Shown in pieces: positions 1-10,760 of a DNA stretch of 64,000 bases (positions within the stretch are counted from its first letter, which is position 1; each line of letters starts with the position of its first letter). The stretch is from Phocaeicola sartorii JCM 17136 = DSM 21941 (GTDB lineage Bacteria > Bacteroidota > Bacteroidia > Bacteroidales > Bacteroidaceae), in contig NZ_BAKM01000025.1 of assembly GCF_000614185.1 (NCBI RefSeq), positions 1 to 64,000 on the forward strand. Direction: 5' to 3'. The translations under genes and the position numbers were made by a program. Under the pieces are notes generated by a model. It saw only the letters and a list, made by a program, of their open reading frames with translations, did not search any database and was not told where the DNA came from.

Positions 1-2
1 CG

Positions 3-806
3 GATTTCTATATGGACCTGAAGACAGGCCGCACGTACCGGGAGAAGCCGGTGGTGTTTTCCTATGGCAGTGTGGAACTGCTGAGGGTGGGAGAGACTTT
101 CCACAGCCGCACCCGTAAACCGTATGCTTCCATGAACGGCCTGCACAAGGACAGCCTCTGCTTTTATGGTTTTTATCTGAAGATACCGGATTATCGCGTC
201 CCGAAGTCCTGCCGGCTGGTGGATTCCGAATGGTCCACCGTATTTGATATATTCGCCTGTCTGCTGGCAGGGGATGACGAGGAGGTGTATTGGTGCTGCG
301 GCCACCTGGCCGACCGGAGCATCGTGGTGATGGACGGGGCAGGAAAGTATTACCATGTGGGGAAAGGAACAGAGAAAGGAACGCGGAAACGCTACATAGC
401 CTCCAATCTTCCCACCCCCGGCGAGGAGGACTTTGACACGGCGATAAAGAAACTGAAAGCGGAAGCCGGACAGCGTGCGGCGGAAAATGCCAGAAAGCGG
501 CAACAGGACGAGGAAGCGAAAAGGCAGCGAAGGCTGAAAGAGATCAGGGAGGCCCTTCCTTACCGTATGGGGATGAAATGGGGCTTGAAACTGGGGGAAC
601 GTATCATCGTCCCTCCCAAATACAGAAAGATCCTGCCTCCGGTGGGCGGTTATTGTGCCTTTGAGGAAAACGCCTGCCAGTGGGGCGTGATGGCACTGGA
701 TGGCAAGGTGGTGGTGGAAGCCCGTTACCAGGAGGTAAATATAGAACCCGACGGCACGGTGCACCTGACCGTCATCCCCGGCAAGGTGAAGACCATCCAA
801 CTTTGA
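3..806 (+). CDS. WG-repeat protein, 5' end outside window
   Basis: The reading frame is open from the first bases of the window, so the ATG at 12 is probably internal and the true start lies upstream. About 265 residues are visible. The middle (about 140-185) is rich in Lys, Arg, Glu, Ala and Gln and likely forms a charged coiled coil. The C-terminus has two weak WG-type units (MKWGLK..., CQWGVMALDGK...), a beta-rich repeat common in Bacteroidales proteins of unknown role. No signal peptide can be judged because the start is missing. No specific function is claimed. Confidence 0.6.
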   Translation, partial: DFYMDLKTGRTYREKPVVFSYGSVELLRVGETFHSRTRKPYASMNGLHKDSLCFYGFYLKIPDYRVPKSCRLVDSEWSTVFDIFACLLAGDDEEVYWCCGHLADRSIVVMDGAGKYYHVGKGTEKGTRKRYIASNLPTPGEEDFDTAIKKLKAEAGQRAAENARKRQQDEEAKRQRRLKEIREALPYRMGMKWGLKLGERIIVPPKYRKILPPVGGYCAFEENACQWGVMALDGKVVVEARYQEVNIEPDGTVHLTVIPGKVKTIQL

Positions 807-821
807 GCGCCTACGGAAACG

Positions 822-892
822 GAACGCAAATGACACCCACGATGCCCATTAAAAAACAAGATAAATTTGTATCATCCGCGTCATTTGCGTTC
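822..892. repeat. Intergenic palindromic repeat (hairpin)
   Basis: Perfect 13-base arms (GAACGCAAATGAC at 822-834 and its complement at 880-892) are extended by a weaker inner match. It sits between the WG-repeat gene and nqrA. The right arm resembles the hairpin at 9640-9713 (shared CGGAT.ATnACA.AT core), so both probably belong to one dispersed repeat family. There is no T-run, so it is not an obvious terminator. Confidence 0.6.
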
Positions 893-1008
893 TGAAAAAA
901 GGCGGACCGTCTGCCTGAGTTCGCATATACATTCAGAAAGGTTTCTATTATTACAGAATTTTTTCCATAATAAGCGTCTAATCTTTCTTTTTTCACATTT
1001 TTTTTCTG

Positions 1009-1016
1009 TACTTTTG
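1009..1016 (+). promoter_or_regulatory. Promoter -7 element of nqr operon
   Basis: TACTTTTG matches the Bacteroides -7 consensus TAnnTTTG and lies 36 bases before the nqrA start. The -33 region is only T-rich. Confidence 0.6.
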
Positions 1017-1051
1017 CGCTCAAATTTAAAAACCATTTTTTATAACCCAAT

Positions 1052-2400
1052 ATGGCAAATGTGATTAAATTACACAAAGGCTTGAACATCAACCTGAAAG
1101 GAAAACCCGCTCAGGAGTTCTTTGACGTGAAGCAGCCGGACATCTATGCGATAGTGCCCGATGATTTTCATGGCGTGACTCCCAAAGTCGTGGTCAAGGA
1201 GCAGGAATATGTGATGGCCGGGGGAACATTGTTTGTTGACAAGAACCACCCCGAAGTGAAGTTCGTATCTCCGGTAAGCGGTGTCGTTACCAGCGTGGAG
1301 AGAGGCGAACGTCGTAAAGTCCTTAGCATCTCTGTTGCAGCAGCAAAGGAGCAGGACTACGAAGAGTTTGGAAAGAAAGATGTTTCGACTCTGACAGGAG
1401 AGCAGGTAAAAGCCGCCCTGCTGGAAGCCGGACTTTTTTCATTCATCATCCAGCGCCCGTACATCGTAGTGGCTGACCCGAACGCCAAGCCGAAAGGCAT
1501 CTTCGTTTCTGCATTTGACACGAACCCATTGGCTGCCGATTTCGAATTTGTGCTGAAAGGCCAGGAAAAAGACTTCCAGACAGGTTTGGATGCATTGGCC
1601 AAGATGGCAAAGACGTATTTGAATATCAGCGTGGAGCAGAAGAGCCCTGCACTGACCAATGCCAAGAATGTGACTGTAACTGCCTTCGACGGTCCTAACC
1701 CCGCCGGAAACGTAGGCGTTCAGATCAACCACATCAGTCCTATCAACAAAGGCGAAACTGTTTGGACGCTCCGCGCGGAAGAAGTGATCTTCATCGGACG
1801 TCTGTTCAACACAGGCCGCGTAGACCTTACCCGTACTGTCGCTCTGGCCGGATCAGAAGTAAAGAAACCGGCTTATTGCAAGCTGAAAGTAGGAGCCTGC
1901 TGACAGATATTTTTGCAGGACGGGTGAACGGAGGTAAAAACTTACGTTACATTAACGGTAACGTGCTGACCGGAACTTTGGTGAAGCCCAACGGATTCCT
2001 GGGCGCGCACGCCACAAGCCTCACCGTGATTCCCGAAGGGGATGATCAGCACGAATTCCTGGGATTCATCATGCCGCGTACGGATCAGTACAGTGCCAAC
2101 CGCAGTTATTTCAGCTGGTTGTGCGGTAATAAGGAATACACACTGGATGCCCGTATCAAAGGTGGCGAACGCCACATGATCATGTCCGGCGAGTATGACA
2201 AAGTATTCCCGATGAGCATTTTCCCCGAATATTTAATTAAAGCTATCATTGCCGGCGATATCGACCGCATGGAAGCACTGGGTATTTACGAAGTGGCTCC
2301 CGAAGACTTCGCTGTATGCGAGTTCGTTGACTCTTCCAAACTGGAATTGCAGCGCATCGTACGTCAGGGTCTGGACATGCTTCGCAAGGAAATGTGCTAA
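1052..2400 (+). CDS. nqrA: Na+-translocating NADH:quinone reductase subunit A (frame-broken)
   Basis: Peripheral cytoplasmic-side subunit of the sodium-pumping NADH:ubiquinone oxidoreductase, the main respiratory entry point in Bacteroidales. Residues 1-283 read from 1052 in one frame. The rest, from about 1899 to the stop at 2400, continues in the next frame. One missing base near 1898-1901 restores a 449-residue protein of normal family length. First of six ordered nqr genes; a TAnnTTTG promoter lies upstream and the gap to nqrB is 28 bases. The break is probably a sequence error because the rest of the operon is preserved. Confidence 0.93.
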
Positions 2401-2428
2401 ATAATTAAAAACTAAGAATTAAAAGTTA

Positions 2429-3637
2429 ATGAAAGCGTTAAGAAATTATCTCGACAAGATAAAGCCAAACTTTGAAGAGGGCGGCAAACTCCACGCGTTT
2501 CGTTCGGTGTTCGACGGTTTCGAAACATTCTTGTTCGTTCCCAACAGCACTTCGAAAACAGGAGTTCACATTCATGATGCGATTGACAGCAAGCGTATCA
2601 TGTCAATGGTGGTTATTGCGTTGATACCGGCACTGCTGTTCGGTATGTACAACGTGGGTTACCAGCACTTTCTGGCAGTAGGCCAGGAGGCAGGTTTCTT
2701 TGAAAAGTTTATTTATGGTTTCCTGGCTGTTCTGCCTAAGATTATCGTATCATACGTAGTAGGTCTGGGAATCGAATTTGTGGTGGCACAATGGAAGAAC
2801 GAAGAAATTCAGGAAGGCTTCCTGGTATCCGGTCTGTTGATCCCGATGATCGTTCCGGTGGAATGTCCGTTGTGGATTCTGGCTGTCGCTACTGCATTCT
2901 CTGTAATCTTCGCTAAGGAAGTATTCGGCGGTACGGGTATGAATATCTTCAACCCTGCATTGATTACCCGTGCTTTCTTGTTCTTCGCCTATCCTGCCAA
3001 AATGTCCGGTGATGCCGTATGGGTAAGCACCGACAGCATTTTCGGTATCGGTGGCGGACAGGTAGTGGACGGTTTTACCGGCGCTACGATGCTGGGACAG
3101 GCTGCTACAGCCGCTCCGGGTGCAAGCGAACTGATTAATGTGAACGGCACTCCCGCTACTATGTGGGATATGGTTGTAGGTTTGATTCCGGGTTCTATCG
3201 GTGAAACCAGCGTTATCGCTATCGCACTGGGCGCCATCATCCTGTTGTGGACAGGCGTGGCCAGCTGGAAGACGATGATTTCTGTCTTTGCCGGTGGTAT
3301 CGTGATGGGACTGATCTTCAATGTGTTCGGTTCTACAGATAACATGATGGCTCAGTTGCCTTGGTACGAACACATCGTATTGGGCGGTTTCTGCTTCGGT
3401 GCCGTGTTCATGGCTACCGACCCTGTGACTTCCGCACGTACGGAAAAGGGCAAGTTCATCTATGGCTTCCTGATCGGTGTGATGGCTATCGTTATCCGTG
3501 TGTTGAATCCGGGTTATCCCGAAGGTATGATGCTTGCCATCCTGCTGATGAACATCTTCGCTCCGCTGATTGACTACTGTATCGTACAGAAGAACATCAC
3601 AGCCCGCGAAAACAGATTAAAATCAACTAACAACTAA
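2429..3637 (+). CDS. nqrB: Na+-NQR subunit B
   Basis: Integral membrane subunit carrying a covalently bound FMN and part of the Na+ path. The 402 residues form about ten hydrophobic segments after a roughly 55-residue cytoplasmic N-terminus. The flavinylation region reads DGFTGATML at about residues 214-222, matching the SGAT/TGAT-type motif whose threonine carries FMN. Intact. Spaced 28 bases after nqrA and 13 before nqrC, so surely cotranscribed. Confidence 0.95.
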   Translation: MKALRNYLDKIKPNFEEGGKLHAFRSVFDGFETFLFVPNSTSKTGVHIHDAIDSKRIMSMVVIALIPALLFGMYNVGYQHFLAVGQEAGFFEKFIYGFLAVLPKIIVSYVVGLGIEFVVAQWKNEEIQEGFLVSGLLIPMIVPVECPLWILAVATAFSVIFAKEVFGGTGMNIFNPALITRAFLFFAYPAKMSGDAVWVSTDSIFGIGGGQVVDGFTGATMLGQAATAAPGASELINVNGTPATMWDMVVGLIPGSIGETSVIAIALGAIILLWTGVASWKTMISVFAGGIVMGLIFNVFGSTDNMMAQLPWYEHIVLGGFCFGAVFMATDPVTSARTEKGKFIYGFLIGVMAIVIRVLNPGYPEGMMLAILLMNIFAPLIDYCIVQKNITARENRLKSTNN

Positions 3638-3650
3638 AATATCGGACATT

Positions 3651-4325
3651 ATGAATACTAATAGTAATAGTTATACTATCATCTATGCTTCGATAATGGT
3701 TGTTATCGTAGCATTCCTGTTGGCATTCGTGTCTTCTTCTCTGAAAGAGAAACAGTATCAGAATGTAGAACAGGACACAAAGAAACAAATTCTGGCGGCT
3801 TTGAACGTTTATGACGTGAAAGACGTGAATGCGGAATATGATAAATATGTGAAAGAAGACGATTTGATGCAGGCAGACGGTTCTTTGGTTAAGAACGAGG
3901 CTGCTTTCCAGACTTCTTATAAAGGTGAAATCGCCAACGGACGTCTTCATGTATTCGTTTGCGACGTGGACGGCCAGACCAAATATGTACTTCCTATTTA
4001 TGGGGCCGGACTTTGGGGACCTATCTGGGGATACATCGCCTTGAATGATGACAAAGACACTGTATATGGCGTTTACTTCTCACATGCAGGTGAAACTCCG
4101 GGTCTGGGTGCCGAAATCACCACTACCAAGTTCCAGGATCAGTTCTTGGGTAAGCATGTAATGGAAAACGGTGCTGTAGCTTTGGGTGTTGAAAAACACG
4201 GCAAGGTGGCAAAACCTGATTATCAGGTGGACGGTATCTCAGGTGGTACCATTACTTCCAAGGGTGTAGATGCGATGATTAAGGATTGCCTGAGCATGTA
4301 CAATTCATTTTTAACTAATAAATAA
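3651..4325 (+). CDS. nqrC: Na+-NQR subunit C
   Basis: Membrane-anchored flavoprotein subunit. One N-terminal membrane segment (about residues 7-27) is followed by a periplasmic domain ending in the covalent FMN motif DGISGGTITSKG at about residues 194-205. The 224 residues are close to the compact Bacteroidetes form. Intact. It passes electrons between NqrF/NqrD-E and NqrB in the known complex. Confidence 0.94.
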   Translation: MNTNSNSYTIIYASIMVVIVAFLLAFVSSSLKEKQYQNVEQDTKKQILAALNVYDVKDVNAEYDKYVKEDDLMQADGSLVKNEAAFQTSYKGEIANGRLHVFVCDVDGQTKYVLPIYGAGLWGPIWGYIALNDDKDTVYGVYFSHAGETPGLGAEITTTKFQDQFLGKHVMENGAVALGVEKHGKVAKPDYQVDGISGGTITSKGVDAMIKDCLSMYNSFLTNK

Positions 4326-4343
4326 GAGGAGGAAAAATAGAAT

Positions 4344-4981
4344 ATGAGCGCATTATTTTCTAAAAAGAATAGAGAAGTTCTTTTAACTCCGCTGGGTTTG
4401 AACAACCCTGTCACCGTACAGGTGCTCGGTATCTGTTCTGCACTGGCTGTAACGGCTCAGTTGGAACCGGCTATCGTGATGGGTCTTTCTGTAACCATTA
4501 TTACAGCCTTCTCAAACTTCGTTATCTCCTTGTTGCGTAACACCATTCCCAACCGTATCCGTATCATCGTCCAGTTGGTGGTGGTTGCCGCATTGGTAAC
4601 TATTGTTAGTGAAATCTTGAAAGCATTCGCATACGATGTCAGTGTGCAGCTTTCTGTATATGTAGGTTTGATTATTACAAACTGTATCCTGATGGGACGT
4701 CTGGAAGCGTTTGCTATGATGAACGCTCCTTGGGAATCATTTCTGGATGGTATCGGTAACGGGTTGGGCTATGCCAAGATTCTGGTTATCGTGGCATTCT
4801 TCCGTGAACTGCTGGGCGCAGGCACACTGTTCGGTTTCCAGGTTATCCCGCAGGCTGTTTATGATTTGGGCTACTTGAACAACGGTTTGATGTTGATGCT
4901 CCTATGGCGTTGATTATCTGTGCTTGTATCATCTGGTACCAACGTGCAAAACACAAAGAATTGCAGGAAAGTAATAATTAA
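4344..4981 (+). CDS. nqrD: Na+-NQR subunit D (frame-broken)
   Basis: Integral membrane subunit, paralogous to NqrE and RnfE. The start at 4344 follows a purine-rich AGGAGGA leader. The frame is lost near 4898: in GATGCTCCT one G appears missing (expected ATG GCT CCT). Restoring it gives 212 residues ending at 4981 in a Lys/Gln-rich tail, the normal length. As read, only 189 residues ending in a wrong tripeptide would be made. Likely a sequence error. Confidence 0.92.
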
Positions 4982-5005
4982 TCCCCGTTATAAAACGAAA
5001 AGAAT

Positions 5006-5602
5006 ATGGAATATTTAAGTTTGTTTGTAAAGTCCATCTTTGTGGACAATATGATTTTCGCATACTTCCTGGGGATGTGTTCTTACCTGGCAGTATCGAA
5101 GAACGTAAAGACAGCCGTAGGTCTGGGTGCAGCCGTTACTTTCGTGTTGATCGTAACGTTGCCGGTGAACTATTTGCTGGAAAATTATGTGTTGGCGCCT
5201 AATGCGTTGATTGATGGGGTAGACCTCGGCTTCCTGAGCTTCATCCTGTTTATCGCCGTTATCGCTGCTATCGTTCAGTTGGTGGAAATGATTGTGGAGC
5301 GTTTCAGTCCTTCACTTTATGCCTCATTGGGTATTTTCCTTCCGCTGATTGCCGTAAACTGTGCCATCATGGGTGCTTCATTGTTCATGCAGCAACGTCA
5401 TTTCATCAACATTGGCGAGGCTACCACTTATGCTTTGGGTTCAGGTATCGGTTGGGCGCTGGCTATTATCGGCTTGGCTGCTATCCGTGAAAAGATGGCT
5501 TACTCTGATGTGCCGGCTCCTTTGAAAGGGCTGGGTATCACTTTCATCACTGTAGGTCTGATGGCAATGGCATTTATGTGTTTCTCTGGTTTGAAAATCT
5601 AA
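5006..5602 (+). CDS. nqrE: Na+-NQR subunit E
   Basis: Integral membrane subunit of 198 residues with about six membrane segments. Related to RnfA and to NqrD. Known to hold, with NqrD, an intramembrane iron centre through conserved cysteines; Cys is seen in [10 protein letters not shown] near residue 25 and in VNCAIMGAS near residue 117. Intact; 24 bases after nqrD and 18 before nqrF. Confidence 0.94.
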   Translation: MEYLSLFVKSIFVDNMIFAYFLGMCSYLAVSKNVKTAVGLGAAVTFVLIVTLPVNYLLENYVLAPNALIDGVDLGFLSFILFIAVIAAIVQLVEMIVERFSPSLYASLGIFLPLIAVNCAIMGASLFMQQRHFINIGEATTYALGSGIGWALAIIGLAAIREKMAYSDVPAPLKGLGITFITVGLMAMAFMCFSGLKI

Positions 5603-5620
5603 AAAGAAAGGAATAAGACA

Positions 5621-6894
5621 ATGGATATGAATTTAATATTAGCAAGTATTGGAGTATTCCTTGGAATCATTATTCTGCTTGTTGTGATTTTGCTTGTTGC
5701 CAAAGGATATCTGACTCCGAGCGGCAAAGTGAAACTGACTATCAATGGAGAGAAAGAACTGGAAGTAGAGCAGGGTTCGACTTTGCTGAACACCCTGTCG
5801 GTTAACGGAGTTTATCTGTCGTCAGCTTGTGGTGGCAAGGGTTCTTGCGGGCAATGTAAATGTCAGGTTGTAGAAGGAGGCGGTGAAATTCTTCCCTCTG
5901 AGAAGGGACATTTCAGCCGTAAACAGCAACAGGATCATTGGCGTCTGGGTTGTCAGGTGAAAGTAAAAGGTGATCTGAGCATCAAGGTTCCCGAATCTGT
6001 AATGGGTGTCAAGGAATGGGAATGCGAAGTGATCAGCAACAAGAACGTTGCCACTTTCATCAAAGAGTTTATTGTGGCTTTGCCTAAGGGTGAACACATG
6101 GACTTCGTTCCGGGTTCATACGCTCAGATCAAAATCCCTAAATTTGAAATGGATTATAACAAGGATATCGACAAAGACCTTATCGGTCCGGAATATCTGC
6201 CGCATGGGAGAAATTCGGTCTGTTCGGCTTGAAATGTAAGAATACGGAAGATACCATCCGTGCTTACTCTATGGCCAACTATCCTGCTGAGGGCGACCGT
6301 ATCATGCTGACTGTACGTATCGCTACTCCTCCGTTCAAGCCGAAAGATCAGGGTCCCGGCTTTATGGATGTGAATCCGGGTATCGCTTCCTCTTACATTT
6401 TCACGCTGAAACCGGGTGACAAGGTGACGATGAGCGGTCCTTATGGAGACTTCCACCCGATCTTCGATTCTAAGAAGGAAATGATCTGGGTAGGTGGTGG
6501 TGCCGGTATGGCTCCGTTGCGTGCGCAGATTATGCACATGACCAAGACGCTGCACACTACCGACCGTGAACTTCACTATTTCTACGGTGCGCGTGCATTG
6601 AACGAAGTATTCTATCTGCCGGACTTCCAGCAGTTGGAAAAAGACTTCCCGAACTTCCACTTCCATCTGGCTCTGGACCGTCCCGATCCCGCTGCCGATG
6701 CCGCAGGCGTGAAGTATACTGCAGGTTTCGTTCACAATGTGATGTATGAAACTTATCTGAAGGATCACGAAGCTCCCGAAGATATTGAATACTACATGTG
6801 TGGTCCCGGCCCGATGTCTAATGCAGTCGTTAAGATGCTGGATAGCCTGGGTGTTGAGCCTTCTTCTATCATGTATGACAACTTCGGAGGATAA
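5621..6894 (+). CDS. nqrF: Na+-NQR subunit F, NADH-oxidising (frame-broken)
   Basis: Entry subunit that oxidises NADH and passes electrons via FAD and a 2Fe-2S centre. Order: N-terminal membrane helix (residues 3-25), 2Fe-2S ferredoxin domain with CGGKGSCGQCKC near residue 69 and a later Cys in LGCQV, FAD motif RAYSMANYP near 213, then the NADH domain with GGGAGMAPLR. One base is missing near 6201 (CCGCATGGG, expected CCGGCATGGG); with it the protein is 424 residues. Last gene of the operon, followed by a terminator. Confidence 0.93.
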
Positions 6895-6922
6895 TATCAG
6901 GATCTCCTTTTATTAATAATAA

Positions 6923-6961
6923 GAAAAAGCCCGGTAAAAGTTCACTTTTATCGGGCTTTTT
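6923..6961 (+). terminator. Rho-independent terminator of nqr operon
   Basis: A strong stem pairs AAAAAGCCCGGTAAAAG with CTTTTATCGGGCTTTTT, ending in a T-run, directly after nqrF. Confidence 0.85.
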
Positions 6962-6964
6962 CTT

Positions 6965-6972
6965 TACTTTTG
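6965..6972 (+). promoter_or_regulatory. Promoter -7 element of helicase gene
   Basis: TACTTTTG matches TAnnTTTG. It lies 18 bases before the ATG at 6991, which rules out a TTG at 6970 as the start. Confidence 0.6.
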
Positions 6973-6990
6973 TATAAAACGAAAATAAAT

Positions 6991-8303
6991 ATGATAGAGA
7001 ACATACTAGCCCATTTGAAAATTGAGCGACTGAACCCGATGCAAGAGGCATCCATTGATGCATGGAAAGAAGGAAAGGATCTCATATTATTGTCTCCTAC
7101 GGGATCTGGTAAGACGTTGGCTTATCTGTTGCCTTTGGTACAGAGCTTGAAGCCGGATGTGAAAGGTGTGCAGGCAGTAGTGCTTGTGCCCTCCCGAGAA
7201 CTGGCTTTACAAATAGACCAGGTATTCAAATCCATGAATACATCATTCAAGGCCGTAAGCTGCTATGCGGACGACCTGCCATGGAAGAGCACCGTACCAT
7301 CAAAGGGGTGCAGCCATCGGTCATCATCGGTACGCCGGGGCGTATGAATGACCATCTTTCCAAACAGAATTTTGATGCAGATACGGTTTCCATTTTGATA
7401 ATAGATGAATTTGACAAATGTCTGGAGTTCGGTTTTCAGGAAGAGATGGCAACCGTCATAGGACAATTGCCCGGTCTGCAACGACGCTTCCTGCTGTCGG
7501 CTACCGATGCGGAAGAAATTCCGCAATTTACAGGCTTGAACAAGACCATCAAGTTGAACTTTCTGAATCCGGAAGAACAGACTGCCCGACGGCTGCATTT
7601 ATATAAGGTACTGTCTCCGGAAAAAGACAAATTGGAAACCTTATATAAACTACTTTGTACTTTGGGAAGCCAATCGACATTGGTTTTCTGCAACCACCGT
7701 GAAAGTGTGGAACGGGTAGGGAAGTATCTTCAATCCAAGAAGTTCCAATGCGGCATCTTTCATGGCGGTATGGAACAGGACGACCGTGAGCGCTCTCTGT
7801 ATAAATTCCGCAACGGAAGTTGCCATGTACTTGTTTCTACCGACCTGGCTGCGCGCGGACTGGATATCCCTGAAATAGAGAATGTGGTGCATTATCATCT
7901 GCCAGCCAATGAAGACGGATATATTCACCGCAACGGACGTACCGCCCGCTGGGAGGCCGAAGGAAACTCATACGTCATCCTTCATGCCGAAGAAACAATG
8001 CCCGGCTATATAACCGGTGAGCCGGAAGAGTTCGTGTTACCCGAGGTGACACCCAAACCGTCTTTGCCCGAATATGTAACATTATATATAGGAAAAGGTA
8101 AGAAAGATAAAATCAATAAGATAGATATTGTGGGATTTCTCTTTAAAAAAGGAAACTTGAATAAAGACGAAATAGGGCGGATTGATGTAAAAGACCACTA
8201 TTCTTTTGCAGCCGTATCGCGCAAAAAGATAAAGCAAACTCTGAATTTAATACGAAACGAGAAGATAAAGGGCATAAAAACACTTATTGAAGAAGCTAAA
8301 TAA
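6991..8303 (+). CDS. DEAD-box RNA helicase (frame-broken)
   Basis: ATP-dependent RNA helicase of the DEAD family. Motif I is TGSGKT near residue 40, Ia PSREL, Ib GTPGR, motif II DEFD near 138 (a DEAD variant), motif III SAT, and motif VI HRNGRTAR near 312. The C-terminal tail from about residue 345 resembles the DbpA-type RNA-binding domain. The frame breaks near 7266: TATGCGGACGA should be TATGGCGGACGA, one G short. Corrected length is 437 residues. Monocistronic with its own promoter. Confidence 0.9.
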
Positions 8304-8557
8304 TGACAATTTGTCAACTCTTGAAATAAAATGATAAAAGAATAATTCAAAAAGATATTTTTTTTATGCTTTAAATCATTGTTTGCTAGGGTTGTATTTA
8401 CAAAATGAAAGCATAAAAATTCAGATTTAACTAATTTGAAAGAAAATTATGCGGAAATTCGTAAATTTATTAGCGATTTTTTTGGAAAACTGAAAATAAT
8501 GTGTAATTTCGCCCAATGTAAGACATAAACAAATTGTATAACCAAAACAAACTTCAA
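8304..8557 (+). promoter_or_regulatory. serC upstream region with promoter (8481-8511)
   Basis: AT-rich intergenic stretch. TTTG at 8481-8484, 19 bases, then TAATTTCG at 8504-8511 is a good Bacteroides promoter (one mismatch in -7). Transcription would begin near 8518, leaving a leader of about 40 bases before serC. Nothing else is recognised here. Confidence 0.6.
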
Positions 8558-9628
8558 ATGAAAAAGCATAATTTCAATGCGGGACCATCTATCTTGCCTC
8601 GCGAGGTAATTGAGAAAACAGCACAAGCCGTTCTTGATTTTAATGGATCAGGTCTTTCCATCATGGAAATCAGTCATCGTGCTAAAGATTTTCAGCCTGT
8701 AGTAGACGAAGCTGTTGCTTTGTTTAAGGAACTATTGAACATCCCGGAAGGGTACTCGGTACTGTTCTTGGGAGGTGGAGCCAGCTTGGAATTCTGTATG
8801 ATACCTTACAACTTCCTCGAAAAGAAAGCTGCCTATCTGAACACTGGTGTATGGGCTAAGAAAGCGATGAAAGAAGCCAAAGCTTTCGGTGAAGTGGTAG
8901 AAGTAGCATCTTCCGCAGAAGCGACCTATACCTATATTCCCAAAGATTATACGGTGCCTGCTGATGCAGATTATTTCCATGTCACAACTAATAACACAAT
9001 CTACGGAACAGAACTTCATGAAGATCTGGATTCTCCGGTTCCTATGATTGCTGATATGTCATCTGATATTTTCTCTCGTCCTATTGACGTTTCTAAATAT
9101 ATTTGTATCTACGGTGGTGCACAGAAGAATTTGGCTCCGGCCGGTGTTACTTTCGTGATTGTAAAGAACGATGCACTGGGCAAGGTATCACGCTATATTC
9201 CTACTATGTTGAATTATCAGACCCACGTTGACGGTGGCTCTATGTTCAACACACCTCCTGTACTTCCTATTTATGCCGCTTTGCAGACTTTGCGCTGGAT
9301 CAAGGCCAACGGTGGTGTGGCTGAAATGCAGAGACGCGCCAAAGAAAAAGCAGACATGCTGTATGCTGAAATAGACCGTAACAAAATGTTCCGTGGCACA
9401 GTAACCGATAAGGCCGACCGCTCTTATATGAACATCTGTTTCGTGATGAACGACGAATACAAGGAACTGGAAGCCGACTTTATGAAATTTGCCACAGAAA
9501 GAGGTATGGTGGGCATTAAGGGCCACCGCTCTGTAGGTGGTTTCCGCGCATCTTGCTACAACGCCATGCCGAAGGAAAGCGTTCAGGCTTTGATTGACTG
9601 CATGCAGGAATTTGAGAAACTTCATTAA
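8558..9628 (+). CDS. serC: Phosphoserine aminotransferase
   Basis: PLP enzyme converting 3-phosphohydroxypyruvate and glutamate to phosphoserine in serine synthesis; also acts in the PLP route. The ATG at 8558 begins [14 protein letters not shown], the usual SerC N-terminus. An upstream in-frame TTG at 8534 is less likely. The PLP lysine lies in [12 protein letters not shown] near residue 190. At 356 residues it matches the family. Followed by serA and a DUF1015 gene, a common serine-synthesis group in Bacteroidales. Confidence 0.96.
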   Translation: MKKHNFNAGPSILPREVIEKTAQAVLDFNGSGLSIMEISHRAKDFQPVVDEAVALFKELLNIPEGYSVLFLGGGASLEFCMIPYNFLEKKAAYLNTGVWAKKAMKEAKAFGEVVEVASSAEATYTYIPKDYTVPADADYFHVTTNNTIYGTELHEDLDSPVPMIADMSSDIFSRPIDVSKYICIYGGAQKNLAPAGVTFVIVKNDALGKVSRYIPTMLNYQTHVDGGSMFNTPPVLPIYAALQTLRWIKANGGVAEMQRRAKEKADMLYAEIDRNKMFRGTVTDKADRSYMNICFVMNDEYKELEADFMKFATERGMVGIKGHRSVGGFRASCYNAMPKESVQALIDCMQEFEKLH

Positions 9629-9639
9629 CTAATTATGCT

Positions 9640-9713
9640 CACCACAGATTATACGAATTACACAGATAGGAACAATAAATGGAATCTGTGATAATCCGTG
9701 CTAATCTGTGGTG
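9640..9713. repeat. Long imperfect intergenic hairpin repeat
   Basis: Arms of about 30 bases: CACCACAGATTA at 9640-9651 pairs exactly with TAATCTGTGGTG at 9702-9713, and inner parts pair imperfectly (ACACAGAT with AATCTGTG). Lies between serC and serA. Related in sequence to the hairpin at 822-892, so probably a dispersed palindromic repeat. It could also stabilise serC mRNA. Confidence 0.7.
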
Positions 9714-9736
9714 AATCTTTTTAATACAATAAGACC

Positions 9737-10656
9737 ATGAAAGTATTAGTAGCAACAGACAAGCCGTTTGCAAAAGTTGCAGTAGACGGTATCCGTAAAG
9801 AAATAGAAGCAGCAGGTTACGAACTCGTATTGCTGGAAAAATATGGTGAAAAAGCTAAATTACTGGAAGCTGTAAAGGACGTTAACGCCATCATTATCCG
9901 TAGTGATATTATTGATGCCGAAGTATTGGATGCGGCAAAGGAACTGAAAATCGTAGTACGTGCGGGAGCTGGTTATGATAACGTGGATTTGGCGGCTGCT
10001 ACGGCACACAATGTATGTGTAATGAACACTCCGGGACAGAACTCCAATGCAGTAGCCGAACTGGCTTTTGGCATGATGGTGATGGCTGTCCGCAATTTCT
10101 ACAATGGAACTTCGGGTACTGAACTGATGGGCAAGAAGCTAGGTATTCATGCATACGGTAATGTAGGCCGCAATGTGGCTCGTATCGCCAAAGGATTTGG
10201 TATGGATATTTATGCTTTTGATGCTTTCTGTCCGAAAGAAGTAATTGAAAAAGATGGTGTGAAAGCTGTTTCTTCTGCTGAGGAACTGTATGCGGCTTGT
10301 AATGTAGTGTCCCTGCATATTCCTGCTACGGCTGAAACTAAAAATTCCATCAACTATGAATTGGTTAACAAAATGCCTAAAGGTGGAGTATTGGTGAATA
10401 CTGCCCGTAAGGAAGTAATCAATGAAGCGGAATTGATCAAGCTGATGGAAGACCGTGCCGATTTAAAGTATGTTACTGATATCATGCCGGCTGCCAACGC
10501 AGAATTTGCGGAGAAATTTGCCGGACGCTATTTCTCTACACCGAAAAGATGGGCGCCCAGACGGCTGAAGCAAATATCAATGCAGGTATCGCTGCTGCCA
10601 GACAGATTGTAGGCTTCCTGAAAGACGGTTGCGAGAAGTTCAAAGTAAATAAGTAA
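9737..10656 (+). CDS. serA: D-3-phosphoglycerate dehydrogenase (frame-broken)
   Basis: First enzyme of serine synthesis, NAD-dependent oxidation of 3-phosphoglycerate. Short form without an ACT domain. The NAD-binding glycines are in GIHAYGNVGRNVA near residue 140; catalytic-site pieces are RAGAGYDNVDL near 77 and VNTARKEVINE near 220. The frame is lost near 10545, where ACCGAAAAGATGG should have one more A. Restored, the protein has 306 residues ending FKVNK at 10656. Likely cotranscribed with serC. Confidence 0.93.
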
Positions 10657-10666
10657 TCCAATAACC

Positions 10667-10735
10667 GCCGGGGCGGATTGAATCCGGCCGAATGCATACA
10701 GTTTATGTTTTCGGGCGAATGCAATTCGCCCCGGC
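10667..10735. repeat. GC-rich intergenic hairpin repeat
   Basis: Left arm GCCGGGGCGGATTGAATCCG pairs with the right arm ending GCAATTCGCCCCGGC, with inner pairing of GGCCGAATGCAT and CGGGCGAATGC. Much more GC-rich than its surroundings. Sits between serA and the DUF1015 gene. It lacks a T-run and looks like a dispersed palindromic repeat of a second family. Confidence 0.65.
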
Positions 10736-10760
10736 AAGTAAAATCTAATACTTTTATTTT

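Noticed and set aside
2750..3373. 207-residue minus-strand open frame inside nqrB
   Set aside because: His/Gln/Ser-rich shadow of a membrane protein gene.
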